Part shown: positions 49,614 to 58,015 of the stretch, piece after piece
Layout: each line of letters begins with the position of its first letter
Numbering within the stretch: the stretch's first letter is position 1
Origin: Citromicrobium sp. JLT1363
Lineage (GTDB): Bacteria > Pseudomonadota > Alphaproteobacteria > Sphingomonadales > Sphingomonadaceae
Reading direction: 5' to 3'
Length of the DNA stretch: 64,000 nt
Assembly (NCBI RefSeq): GCF_000186705.1
Contig: NZ_AEUE01000002.1
Coordinates: forward strand, 124,001 to 188,000
Program-made: the position numbers and the translations under genes
The notes under the pieces: generated by a model
The model's database searches: none
Told to the model about the DNA's origin: nothing
The model's input: only the letters and a program-made list of their open reading frames with translations

Positions 49614-51764
49614 TCATTGGGGAAGGAGCGTGGGCAGGGAAACGGCATGGCTACCCACCTGCCGGACCCAGAGGGCAGCATCGGGATGGGCGGTAGCAAG
49701 CAAGGCCCAGTCCGCCGCCGGGAGGCTGAAGCGGGGCTCCGAAACGTCCCAGATCGAGACAGGCGCATCGATCGGCCCCAAGCCGACACGGAAGCTCTCG
49801 CGTTCCTCGGCCAGCGGCGTCTCTACGCCATCCAGCCAGCGCCAGGCGCCACGGGCGCGCCTGACCCAGCGCCACTCCGGATCGCCGGAGGCCGTGCGCA
49901 ATGCGCAGGGATGGACCGGGGGAAGCGGGCGACGCGTCGAGTCGCGTCCGCTCAGCGTGGCGAAGGTGGGCTCGGCATCGCCGATGGTGGCGAAAGCCGC
50001 GATTTCCTCGAAGGTTTCCTTCCCCAGCGAGAGCAGCCGTTCGTCGAGGACGATAACAGACGCCCCCGCCGGGTGGCCCACGGCGGCGTGATGCTCGGTC
50101 GCACCGCGCCCACGCAGCAGCCCGCTCAGTCGCCAGTGGCCGTTGCTCAGCGGTCGGGCGAAGCGGAATTGCAGGATTTCCTCACCCAGCAGTATCCGGT
50201 TGGCACCGTCGAGCAAGACCCGCTCGTCCGCCGACTGGAGCTGCCCCTGCGCGGAGGACAGCGCGATATCGAACGTGGCCTGCGGTTCCAGAACCAGTGC
50301 GGGCGATCCGGGAAGCGCGGTGAGGCTTCGGCCCTGCAGGGCATCGCCGTTCGCGGACAGGCCCAGCGCGATGAGCGAGTCGTTTTCCACCCCCGCCAGC
50401 GCAACGGTGCCGCGCGTGCTCGCCATGGTGACGGCCGCATAGCGTTGTGGGGAAGTGCCCGCGCCGGTCCCGTCCCACGGCAGCTCGAAATAGCGGAGTG
50501 TCAGAGCGCCGGGCAGTTCATCTGCGGGTGGCAGGGCGGTGCCCGGATCGGCGGCGGACTCGATCGGTGGCAGTGCGACAATGCGTTCCAGCGCGAGGTC
50601 CGCGCCGTCCGCATGCCAGTCCCACCCCCGCACGAGCCAGGGCTGCGCATCGCCCGCGCGCGTCACGCAGCGGCCCGGCGCATAGTCCGGCGCAGGCTCG
50701 GCGATGCGGTACGAGAGCGTCTCGCGCGCCGTCCGGGCCGCGCGATGCAATTCCGAAATCCGGATCTGCGCGCTGCGGGCGGCAAACGCGCCCGCGAACT
50801 CGACGATGGCACGTTGATCGCCGCTCGCCCCCGGAGCCCGCTGCAGCGAGGGCTGAAAATCGCGTGCGGGATCGTAGTAGCGCAGCGCAGAGGGCGCCTC
50901 GCGATCCGCCTGCGCGCGTCGCACGAGCGGCACGGCCATGTCCTCACCGTCCGGGCGCCCCGCAGTCGCAGGGGGCAAGGCGGAGGTTTCGGACAATCCC
51001 ATGGGCGTAATGGAGAGACCCTGCGCCGTCGCGGTGGTGGCCAGCGGGAAAACCTGCGCGAGATGGGCGAGCAGCCCCGCACGCGGGCCGCCATCGTCGG
51101 CGAAGCCTACTAGTCCGGCCAGCGCGGCGCCCGCCGCAGGGGCGAGTGCTATTCCCTCGAGCACATCCACCACGTCGAGTGTTGCGTCACGCGCATCGAT
51201 CTCGAAACTCAGGGCCGGGATCCTGTTGCCGAAGCTGGCCAGCTGCAGATCCTCGAACACGGCATAGGCGATCCCGCGAAAGGCGCAGGCCTGCAGGCCC
51301 CTGTCTGCCGCGATCAGCGGGTCGACCGGTTCGTCGCCATCGCCCCGGTATATCCGCATGAGCCCGCCGACCTTCAGGTCGCCCGCCTGCCCGCGCAGCA
51401 AGGCACCATCCGCCCATACCCGGCCTACCGAGGCGATCGGACGGCTGGACAGTGCGACCGCGAAAGAGATCGAGTAATTATAGGTGGTGGTCCTGGGCTT
51501 GCCCTTGCCGCCGCTTGTCTCGCTGCTCTCGACGAGGTCTGTCGACCAGATGATAGAGCCCGGCATCCGCATCGTCCCGAAGATCCGTGGAATGGACTGC
51601 CCATAGCTCGACGTCGAAAGCGCCAGTTCGGTCAAGCGTCTGCCTTCGCGCGTCGGTGTGCCGATAAGCGTGGCATCGACGGCGCGGCCCAGCAGAGCGC
51701 CGACGGCGCCTCCAACGGGTCCGCCAACCGCCGTTCCGACAGCAGAGAGGATCAGCGTTGCCAT
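49614..51764 (-). CDS. GTA/phage tail hub protein (gp15-like, short form)
   Basis: A 716-residue protein that forms the tip of the tail. The N-terminus has a Gly-rich hydrophobic stretch (LILSAVGTAVGGPVGGAVGALLGRAVDA), then YGQSIPRIFGTMRMPGSIIWSTDLVE, typical of the phage-tail hub family (Rcc01698 type). In Rhodobacter GTA this protein is about 1300 residues and includes a TIM-barrel domain; this copy lacks that part, and the missing module seems to be in the distal-tail gene. It overlaps the NlpC/P60 gene by 13 bases. Confidence 0.85.
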   Translation of the reverse strand: MATLILSAVGTAVGGPVGGAVGALLGRAVDATLIGTPTREGRRLTELALSTSSYGQSIPRIFGTMRMPGSIIWSTDLVESSETSGGKGKPRTTTYNYSISFAVALSSRPIASVGRVWADGALLRGQAGDLKVGGLMRIYRGDGDEPVDPLIAADRGLQACAFRGIAYAVFEDLQLASFGNRIPALSFEIDARDATLDVVDVLEGIALAPAAGAALAGLVGFADDGGPRAGLLAHLAQVFPLATTATAQGLSITPMGLSETSALPPATAGRPDGEDMAVPLVRRAQADREAPSALRYYDPARDFQPSLQRAPGASGDQRAIVEFAGAFAARSAQIRISELHRAARTARETLSYRIAEPAPDYAPGRCVTRAGDAQPWLVRGWDWHADGADLALERIVALPPIESAADPGTALPPADELPGALTLRYFELPWDGTGAGTSPQRYAAVTMASTRGTVALAGVENDSLIALGLSANGDALQGRSLTALPGSPALVLEPQATFDIALSSAQGQLQSADERVLLDGANRILLGEEILQFRFARPLSNGHWRLSGLLRGRGATEHHAAVGHPAGASVIVLDERLLSLGKETFEEIAAFATIGDAEPTFATLSGRDSTRRPLPPVHPCALRTASGDPEWRWVRRARGAWRWLDGVETPLAEERESFRVGLGPIDAPVSIWDVSEPRFSLPAADWALLATAHPDAALWVRQVGSHAVSLPTLLPQ

Positions 51765-52186
51765 TCGTATTCTCCGTCGGGATGCAGCCGCCAGGCGGCG
51801 ATGATGCTCCAGTGATCGGGCAGTGCACCGCGCACGACCCGGCGCGCCCCGGCATGCGCGTGCACAATGTCCGAGCCTTCGACGGCGATTGCGGCATGCA
51901 TCTGCGCCGGTGCCGTGCGCAGCAGAAGAATGTCGCCCGGCTGGCGCAAGTCGCCGTCCACACGTGCAAGGCCTGCAGCAGCCAGCGCGCTCTCGGGGAT
52001 GGCAGGCGCGCGCCGGTGGGGGCGATAATCCTCGGGCAGGCGAGGCCGGATGCCTGCGCGATCAAGGCTGATGAGGATGACGCCGATACAGTCGAGCCCG
52101 GTGTCGGGATCACGCCCCTGCAGGCGGAACGGTGTGCCCGCGAGGCCGTTTGCCGCTGCGATCACCGCACGTATTCGCGGCGTCAT
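51752..52186 (-). CDS. NlpC/P60-type peptidase (GTA gp14-like)
   Basis: A 144-residue NlpC/P60 cysteine peptidase. DTGLDCIGVILISL (Cys near residue 32) and MHAAIAVEGSDIVHAHAG (His near residue 96) give the catalytic Cys/His. In GTAs this tail-tip protein probably opens peptidoglycan during DNA delivery. It overlaps DUF2163 by four bases (ATGA). Confidence 0.9.
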   Translation of the reverse strand: MTPRIRAVIAAANGLAGTPFRLQGRDPDTGLDCIGVILISLDRAGIRPRLPEDYRPHRRAPAIPESALAAAGLARVDGDLRQPGDILLLRTAPAQMHAAIAVEGSDIVHAHAGARRVVRGALPDHWSIIAAWRLHPDGEYEWQR

Positions 52187-52986
52187 GTGCGTGATGGATA
52201 GCGCGCGACCAGATCATTGCCCGGAAGGAATGGTTCGCCTCGAAAGTTGATCGCGTTGCCGAAGCGGCTGGCGCATGTGGCGATGGTCCGGTCGCAGCCT
52301 TCGCGCAGGAGCGCGCGCGTACCTTCCTTCACACCTGCCGGAAACGGACCGTCCAGAAACAGCGCGCCGTCCGCCTCGCCGATGATGTCATGGCGCAGGC
52401 CGGTCGCGGGGCCGTCCAGCCAGCGAAGCTCGCCGAACACGAAGTCCGCAGCGGCAATATCGGCAAGGCGCACACCGTTCGATCCCGCGTCCATCCCGGA
52501 TACCAGCGCAGGCCGACTGAAGCGGGTTGGAGAGAGGTTGCAGCCCGGGCCACAGAACCTTGCACGGCAACCGGGGCTCGTGCGGGGCACGGGATCGCCA
52601 TCGAGTACAGCCTTGGCGGAGCGCAGCCGCGCGGAAAATCCATCCGCCGTGGCTTCCGTCCGGCCCATGGTGCCGCTGAAGAGGGTCTGCGCCTCTCCGC
52701 TCTGCCAGTCGATCGTGCCCAGGCTGACGGTGGCTCCGTCGAATCGGCCCGCCGCCAGATCTTTCGCCGAGATTGCGTCGTGTGTCAGCGCGCCGTCGAT
52801 CTGTGCATCGTCGTCGCTCACATCGCTGGTCACGCGCAGGGAAGCCGGGCGTACGCCGGGCGCGGCCTGCAGCGTCAGCCCATCGAGCGAGAGATTGCGG
52901 TCGTGACTGGTGAAACCGAGTGCCACGCCGTCGCGCCTTTCGATCCGCCAGAAGAAGGCCCGCGTGCCGAGATGGTCGCCGCTCAT
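52183..52986 (-). CDS. DUF2163 tail protein (GTA gp13-like)
   Basis: A 267-residue DUF2163 protein. FFWRIERRDGVALGFTSHDR at the N-terminus and CRARFCGPGC near residue 175, a Cys-rich site that in this family may bind metal, are diagnostic. It belongs to the baseplate/hub of the tail. The start is the ATG ending at 52986, overlapping the distal-tail stop by four bases; a longer frame upstream is a shadow. Confidence 0.9.
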   Translation of the reverse strand: MSGDHLGTRAFFWRIERRDGVALGFTSHDRNLSLDGLTLQAAPGVRPASLRVTSDVSDDDAQIDGALTHDAISAKDLAAGRFDGATVSLGTIDWQSGEAQTLFSGTMGRTEATADGFSARLRSAKAVLDGDPVPRTSPGCRARFCGPGCNLSPTRFSRPALVSGMDAGSNGVRLADIAAADFVFGELRWLDGPATGLRHDIIGEADGALFLDGPFPAGVKEGTRALLREGCDRTIATCASRFGNAINFRGEPFLPGNDLVARYPSRT

Positions 52987-55310
52987 GCCGCCTCCCTGAT
53001 CTCGATCAGCGGCACACTGGGCGCCTGACCTGCCGCAAAGCCTGCCGCGCTGACCGCAAGGCGATCTTCCGCGAAGCGGACCGGCACGTCGAACAGAAAG
53101 CCTGCGCGCACGGTAACGCCTTCGCCGGGCGCGGTATCGAGGACAACCTCGCCCAGCGGATCGAGCGCAAAAGCGCCGGTTTCCTGCCCGTCGAGCGATA
53201 CTCGCACCGTACCGGCGCGTGGCCGAGTAATCCGCCGGACCTGAGGTTCGGGCTCTTCGCCATAGCGCTTGACGAGCGCGAAGCGGGTTTGCTCGCCGTC
53301 GCCAATCCCCAGGATCTGGTCCTGCGGGCCCGGTGCGCCGCCTGCCTCGCCGGAGGAATGGTCGAACGGGTCTGCCAGGCGAAAGCCGCGTGCGGGGCCG
53401 TGGCGGGCGCGAAAGAAGGCCAGCAGTATGCCCAGCTCGCCCTCGGACCGGATCCCCGGCCCCACATCGAAGCGCAGGCGTGCATCGGCCCATTGTGCGG
53501 TGCGACGCTCGTGACCGGAGGCCGTGACCAATATCGAGGTGGAAAATTCGGGGCTGGCGCTGGCGTCGGTGCCCAGGGCGAGCGGGTAGAGTACGTCGTC
53601 GAAATTCTGCATATCGTCCTCTTCGGGAGGCGCGAGCCGGGTGTATCCATCGCGCGAGACCTGCGGCAGTGCCCAGACGAAGCGCTGATCCACACCGCGT
53701 GCCGCAGCCTCGTCCAGTGCGCCGTCGATCCGCTCCCAGAAGGTCTCTGCGTCGTCGGCCGAAAGCACGAAGCCGGACAGGTAATCCTGCCGGTCCACCG
53801 GATAGCCAAGCCGCGCATCGACCAGATCATAGGCGGCCCTGCGCCGAGCCGTGGCTCCTGCGGTCAGCCAGTCGTAATCCTCCACCTGCAACCGGTCGAA
53901 GGCGGGGTAGGCCCAGCCCGCCGGCATATTGGCGCGCTTCTGCTCCGGCATGGCGGGATCGAGCACGCTTGGCGTGAAGATCAGCAGACTGAGTTCAGCG
54001 GGGCCATCTGCCGCGTCGCGGACTGCCTGCGCGAGCGCGGCGGTGGAGTTCGCGAGAATCTCTCCCGCCCGGTCGAGCAGGACGAAGTGGGGCAGATAGA
54101 GCCTGATCCTGAGCGTCGGGATCGAAGTCATGATACCCTCGCCCCGCCATATCGCGAGCGCGGCCTGATCGTAGATACAGCAGTGGCCATCGGCGCGCAC
54201 CCACCACCAGGGCTCGCCGATCTGGAAGCGCACGGGCAGTCCTGCGTCCTCCACCAGCGCGACGAGGTTCGCTGCGACCGCACGCAGCCATGCCATCGCC
54301 TCGACGCGTGCTGGAGTAAGGAGCGCCGAAGGCGGCTCCCAACCCGTGCGCGCGGGTGTCCCGTCGAGCGCATATTGCTGCCAGCCTTGCGGACAGTGAT
54401 CGGCCAGCAGTTCGTAGGACAGCGAAACGATCGGTTCGAGTCCGGCTGTGGCAAGCTCGGCAAACCAGTTCGCGTGCCAGGCCCTCGCCGGTGCGCACAG
54501 CGTGCCGCCAGGATCGGCCAGCAAGCGCCCTTCACCCGGCACCAGCCGGAAGAAGTGGCTCATCCCCACATAGTGGATCACCCGCCCGCGATAGCCGAGG
54601 CGATGGATCTGCCGCGCAAGGCGGGCCGGTGTCTGGTTGAAGGCATCGTCGTAGGCGGTGGCGATCTGCTCGCCATGTTCGGGCAGCATGCTCTCACCGA
54701 TTTCGAGCATGGCGCGCGCACCGTCGCAGGATATTTCGCTCAGCTCGGCCCAGCCGTCTGCGCGGCTGGAGAGGGGGGCGGTGTTGCCCGGCGCATAGCC
54801 CGGCGGGACCAGCGAGATGAACATGCGATCGATGTCGGACGGATGGATCGGCTCGCCCGGCAGACCGAACCCGCCCTCCAGCGAAGAAAAGGGCAGGGTG
54901 ACACGCGCGTCCTCGGGCGTGCCCTCGGCATAGTTCCACAGGCGGACATACCACGCACGCGGTGCGCCGTTCGCATCGCGGCCTTCGATGGTCAGCGTGG
55001 GGCCATTCGCCGCATCGAGCGCGATCACCCCGCCGCTGCACCAGCGGAATCGCAGGATCGTATGCGCATAGTCGCGATCCGTGGCGTAGGCGTGGAGCGG
55101 GTGATCCAGCCGGTCCTCGCTCTCCCAGATCAGTCCGGCGAGTTCGCCCGCATGGTGGAATTCGCAATCGACTCGCAAGGCATCGGGCGCGGTGGTGATG
55201 ACGCTGGCCATCATCGGGCGGGGGAAGTTCACGGTCCAGAAGCGCGGATCGAAGCGCTGAATATGGTCGTGCTCCTGCCCGTTGCGGCGCTCGCAAAGCC
55301 AGTAGGCCAT
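52983..55310 (-). CDS. Fusion of a large N-terminal (TIM-barrel-like) region with a DUF2460 distal-tail domain
   Basis: A 775-residue protein. Residues about 560-775 are DUF2460 (TIGR02217, GTA gp12 distal tail: FSTSILVTASGHERRTAQW, FRARHGPARGFRLADPFD). Residues 1 to about 550 are extra: a start of FDPRFWTVNFPRPMMASVI, then a domain with YRGRVIHYVGMSHFF, LEPIVSLSYELLADHCPQGW and PVRFQIGEPWWWVRADG, spaced as in a TIM-barrel, glycosidase-like fold. Rhodobacter gp12 is about 210 residues alone. From memory, similar fusions in sphingomonads are named non-contractile tail sheath proteins; not verified. It overlaps its neighbours by 1 and 4 bases. Confidence 0.82.
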   Translation of the reverse strand: MAYWLCERRNGQEHDHIQRFDPRFWTVNFPRPMMASVITTAPDALRVDCEFHHAGELAGLIWESEDRLDHPLHAYATDRDYAHTILRFRWCSGGVIALDAANGPTLTIEGRDANGAPRAWYVRLWNYAEGTPEDARVTLPFSSLEGGFGLPGEPIHPSDIDRMFISLVPPGYAPGNTAPLSSRADGWAELSEISCDGARAMLEIGESMLPEHGEQIATAYDDAFNQTPARLARQIHRLGYRGRVIHYVGMSHFFRLVPGEGRLLADPGGTLCAPARAWHANWFAELATAGLEPIVSLSYELLADHCPQGWQQYALDGTPARTGWEPPSALLTPARVEAMAWLRAVAANLVALVEDAGLPVRFQIGEPWWWVRADGHCCIYDQAALAIWRGEGIMTSIPTLRIRLYLPHFVLLDRAGEILANSTAALAQAVRDAADGPAELSLLIFTPSVLDPAMPEQKRANMPAGWAYPAFDRLQVEDYDWLTAGATARRRAAYDLVDARLGYPVDRQDYLSGFVLSADDAETFWERIDGALDEAAARGVDQRFVWALPQVSRDGYTRLAPPEEDDMQNFDDVLYPLALGTDASASPEFSTSILVTASGHERRTAQWADARLRFDVGPGIRSEGELGILLAFFRARHGPARGFRLADPFDHSSGEAGGAPGPQDQILGIGDGEQTRFALVKRYGEEPEPQVRRITRPRAGTVRVSLDGQETGAFALDPLGEVVLDTAPGEGVTVRAGFLFDVPVRFAEDRLAVSAAGFAAGQAPSVPLIEIREAA

Positions 55311-55888
55311 CAGCTGTTCTCCATGGCACGGCGCACGGCGGCCGCGACCTGGCGGCTGGAGCGTTCGAGAGCGACCGGCGCTGCCGTGCCCGCAGGGGCA
55401 GCCAGCTGGATCGAGACATCCACGCGCTTCGTCGCGCCATCCTGCCCCAGCGGCAGGATGCGCCCGTCGCCGGGGGGCACGAACAGCTCCGGCCCGCGCT
55501 CCCCGACCAGGTAGCCGCGCTGCGCACTCACGGGGCCGCCCGTGGCACGTCCGGGAAGGCCCAGAGCGCCGCCCAGCAGCGTCCCGACAATGCTGCCGAG
55601 CGGACTGCTGGAACCAAAAATCTGGCTGAGGCCCAGCTTGAGCGCCTGCGAGGCAATCCGGTCGATCGCGCGGCTGGCGCTCGCCTGCAGATTCTCGAAG
55701 CCCAGGCTGCCGCGCCGGATCGCGGTCAGCAGGCTGCGCTCAAGCACGTCGCCTGCGCGGGCAAAGCCGGACACGAGTTCCCCGTCGAGATCGCGGCGCA
55801 TACGCGCGATATCCTCCGAGAAGCCCCGCGTGCTGGCGCGCACGTCGATCAGCAGGGGGTCGAGATCGTCTGGTTCAAGAGCCGGCAT
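55310..55888 (-). CDS. Short tape-measure protein (GTA gp11-like)
   Basis: A 192-residue protein with a helical start (STRGFSEDIARMRRDLDGELV), a Gly-rich hydrophobic centre (SPLGSIVGTLLGGALG) and a C-terminal phage motif GYLVGERGPELFVPPGDG. The motif is a hallmark of tape-measure C-termini. Tape-measure length sets tail length, so this predicts a very short tail, as in GTAs (Rhodobacter gp11 is about 220 residues). It shares one base with the next gene. Confidence 0.85.
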   Translation of the reverse strand: MPALEPDDLDPLLIDVRASTRGFSEDIARMRRDLDGELVSGFARAGDVLERSLLTAIRRGSLGFENLQASASRAIDRIASQALKLGLSQIFGSSSPLGSIVGTLLGGALGLPGRATGGPVSAQRGYLVGERGPELFVPPGDGRILPLGQDGATKRVDVSIQLAAPAGTAAPVALERSSRQVAAAVRRAMENS

Positions 55889-56075
55889 CGGGATCGCGCT
55901 CCATCAGGGCTTCGAGGTCGTCGCGCGAGAGGCCTTGCGCGACCGGGGTGGTGGGGCCGAGCGCGGTGGCAAGCTCGGCCGGGGTGGCGCGCCAGAACGC
56001 ATCGGGCGGCCAGCCGAGCGCCTGCGCGGCGAGGGCGGCGAGCGGCGGCGTGCCGCTGGCGAAGTCGCTCATCAT
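55875..56075 (-). CDS. Phage tail assembly chaperone (GTA gp10.1-like)
   Basis: A 66-residue protein: LAALAAQALGWPPDAFWRATPAELATAL and a C-terminal SRDDLEALMERDPD. This pattern matches small phage/GTA tail assembly chaperones. It overlaps the tape-measure gene by 14 bases and the next chaperone gene by four bases. Confidence 0.85.
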   Translation of the reverse strand: MMSDFASGTPPLAALAAQALGWPPDAFWRATPAELATALGPTTPVAQGLSRDDLEALMERDPDAGS

Positions 56076-56380
56076 CGGCCCTGCAGGATGGCGGCGAGCA
56101 GGGCGCGCAGCGGCTTCGTGCTCGCGGCGAGCCCGCCTGCCAGGATCGCATCGCCCACGGTTTCCCGCGTCACGCCTTCGCGCGGGTCGAGGCAGTGCCA
56201 GAACAGCGTGGCGATCTCGGCAAGGCGTAGCTGGCCCTCGCTCGCGCGTTCGACCAGCGCGAACAGCGGGCCGATCTCTTCCTCCGCAGCGACCAGCGCT
56301 GCGAAGCTGGGGCGCAGTGTGTGGACCTCACCCGCAATGCGGATGGAAGCCTCGCCGCGAACAGGGTTGGCCGCGCTCAT
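56072..56380 (-). CDS. GTA tail assembly chaperone (gp10-like)
   Basis: A 102-residue protein of the GTA gp10 family: GEASIRIAGEVHTLRPSFAALVAAEEEIG is its typical start. It works with the smaller chaperone to load the tape measure. It overlaps the major tail gene by four bases (ATGA). Confidence 0.88.
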   Translation of the reverse strand: MSAANPVRGEASIRIAGEVHTLRPSFAALVAAEEEIGPLFALVERASEGQLRLAEIATLFWHCLDPREGVTRETVGDAILAGGLAASTKPLRALLAAILQGR

Positions 56381-56784
56381 GCCGGGACGACCGCGCCCGA
56401 GCTTTCGAGCTGGATGGTGTAGTTGCGCTCTCCGTTGAAATCGCCCGAATAGTCGAGCCGCTGGACGAGGAAGCGCCCGCGCAGCCGCGCGCCATCCTCG
56501 AACGACAATTCGTAATCGTCGATCGTCCCGGCGAGCGCGTGGGCTTGCACCCGTCCCTCTGCCTGCGAGCCGAGGAAGATGCCACCCGCGCTGACCGAGA
56601 CCGAGCGTGTGCCTGCGCCCGACAGCAATTCGCGCCAGCCGCCCGAATCCTTGTGCGTCACCACCACGCTACCGCCGTTGATCGAAAGCTGCGTGGTGCG
56701 CAGGCCTGCGACGGTTTCGTAGGCGGGCGGGGTGGCACCGTCGCCGATCTTGAGAAGGAAGGCGGAGCCTTTCTGGGCTGTCAT
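56377..56784 (-). CDS. Major tail protein (GTA gp9-like)
   Basis: A 135-residue tail-tube protein: MTAQKGSAFLLKIGDGATPP, then TTQLSINGGSVVVTHKDSGGWRELL, a standard segment of GTA/lambdoid tail tubes. The start at the ATG ending at 56784 follows AAAGG at about 10 bases. It forms the stacked hexamer rings of the tube. Confidence 0.93.
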   Translation of the reverse strand: MTAQKGSAFLLKIGDGATPPAYETVAGLRTTQLSINGGSVVVTHKDSGGWRELLSGAGTRSVSVSAGGIFLGSQAEGRVQAHALAGTIDDYELSFEDGARLRGRFLVQRLDYSGDFNGERNYTIQLESSGAVVPA

Positions 56785-56803
56785 GACAGAGGACCTTTCT
56801 GGA

Positions 56804-57196
56804 TCATTCGGAAGCGAGGAGGCGGAAGCGGTATTCGCGCAGGTGTGCGCGAGCATTGCGGGGCCTGCGTTCGGCGCGGCCGCGCAGGAAGCTGGCGCTG
56901 ACCACGTGAAAACCGCTCTGTTCGGCGGGCAACGCAAGCGCGCGCTCGTCGAGCCGTTCGGCCAGCTGCGCACCGGTCGCGGGATCGTCGCCATGAAGGC
57001 GCAGCTCGAGCGCGACCCGAACCTCGCGGCCCGCAAGCGTCTTGGTGCTCCAGTCGGCGGAGGCGCTGGCGACCAGCGCGAGCCAGGGGGCGCTCGCCCG
57101 TTCGACCTCCGCTTCGTCGATAATGTTGAGCGCGGAAGCGATCGCGGGGTCGGCGCGCAGATGGTCGAGCAGCGCGGCGCGCAGTTGGGTTTCCAT
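56804..57196 (-). CDS. DUF3168 tail terminator (GTA gp8-like)
   Basis: A 130-residue DUF3168 protein: METQLRAALLDHLRADPAI, WSTKTLAGREVRVALELRLHG. The tail terminator caps the tube and meets the stopper. The ATG shares one base with the stop of the 49-aa ORF (TGATG). Confidence 0.88.
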   Translation of the reverse strand: METQLRAALLDHLRADPAIASALNIIDEAEVERASAPWLALVASASADWSTKTLAGREVRVALELRLHGDDPATGAQLAERLDERALALPAEQSGFHVVSASFLRGRAERRPRNARAHLREYRFRLLASE

Positions 57197-57345
57197 CAAT
57201 CGTCTCCGAAGTCGGGCCAGAGCCTGTCGGGCGCGTGCCAGTATTGGCTGCCCGAGCGGCGGGCGCGTGCCTGCAGGCGGCGCAGCGCGCGGCGTTCCAG
57301 AGCATGCGCAAGCCGGTCGAGCGCGGGAAGTCTTACCCGGATCAT
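57196..57345 (-). CDS. Small ORF (49 aa) in the head-closure position
   Basis: Between the adaptor and the tail terminator, an ATG ending at 57345 opens 49 codons (MIRVRLPALDRLAHALERRA and a C-terminal WHAPDRLWPDFGDD). It is short and basic with an acidic end. Its stop overlaps the next start (TGATG), which strongly suggests it is translated. It occupies the place of GTA gp7 (stopper, about 110 residues in Rhodobacter) but is far shorter; it could be a reduced or replaced stopper, or an unrelated coupling peptide. Confidence 0.6.
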   Translation of the reverse strand: MIRVRLPALDRLAHALERRALRRLQARARRSGSQYWHAPDRLWPDFGDD

Positions 57346-57362
57346 GCGATTCTCAGCCGCCG

Positions 57363-57878
57363 TCACGGGCGCCACAGTGCGGCGATGGCTGCTGGCGGTT
57401 CGCTGGCGCCCTGCTCGCCCTCGCGGTGGAGAAATGCGGCGAAGCGCAGGATGCCGTGGCGCAGCCCATCGGGGAGCGAGGCCCAGTCGGGTGCGGGCCC
57501 CGCCTCCAGCGTCAGCACGACACGGCTGACGAAAGGCCCGCGGCGCAAACGCAGCTGCCCCGCACCGTCGCCAGACAGGTGCAGATCGTACTCGTCTTCA
57601 CCCAGCACGGTGCGCACGCCTTCGCTGTCGAGCAATTCCACGCTCATCACCTGCGCAATCGGCATGGTCGTCAGGCGCGTCCATTCGTGGCTCGCATCGC
57701 GGGTTTCCTCGATGGTCGAGGCGAGCGGGGTGAGGCCGGTGAAGCGCTCGCACGCTTCCACGGCTGCGCCGATCAGCGCGGTCAGCTGCGCATCGTCAGC
57801 GGTTCGCGTGATGCCGAGCCAGTGCTTGAGTTCTGCCAGCGCTGGCGAGAGATCGCCGCCGGCCAGGATGGTGCGCAT
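57363..57878 (-). CDS. Head-tail adaptor (GTA gp6-like)
   Basis: A 171-residue protein: LAELKHWLGITRTADDAQLTALIGAAVEACERFTG is the helical connector signature of phage head-tail adaptors (gp6 family), followed by LTTMPIAQVMSVELL. It forms the ring below the portal. It lies 137 bases after the capsid gene, with a strong hairpin in between. Confidence 0.9.
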   Translation of the reverse strand: MRTILAGGDLSPALAELKHWLGITRTADDAQLTALIGAAVEACERFTGLTPLASTIEETRDASHEWTRLTTMPIAQVMSVELLDSEGVRTVLGEDEYDLHLSGDGAGQLRLRRGPFVSRVVLTLEAGPAPDWASLPDGLRHGILRFAAFLHREGEQGASEPPAAIAALWRP

Positions 57879-57979
57879 CGTGGCGGTCTCCTTGATGGGT
57901 CAAAGGGAAGGCGCCCGCGCCGCCGGGTTCTCGAACGGCCAAGGGGAAAGCCGGAGATTGGCGTGCGGCGCGGGCGCGC

Positions 57980-58008
57980 AGGGTGCGGGGTCCAAGGCCC
58001 CGCACCCT
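57980..58008. promoter_or_regulatory. Strong stem-loop directly after the capsid gene
   Basis: AGGGTGCGGGG-TCCAAGG-CCCCGCACCCT is a perfect 11-bp stem with a 7-base loop, eight bases beyond the capsid stop on the minus strand. No T-run follows. It could slow exonuclease decay of capsid mRNA or partially stop transcription, giving more capsid than tail protein. Confidence 0.6.
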
Positions 58009-58015
58009 GTCAGCG

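Noticed and set aside
49032-51113. A 693-codon plus-strand open frame opposite the GTA hub
   Set aside because: It is the mirror of a well-supported tail gene, has Arg/Gly/Pro-rich unlikely protein sequence and no known motif. High GC makes long antisense frames common here.
52920-55514. An 864-codon plus-strand open frame opposite the distal-tail gene
   Set aside because: Shadow frame; the minus-strand gene has family motifs and overlaps its neighbours correctly.
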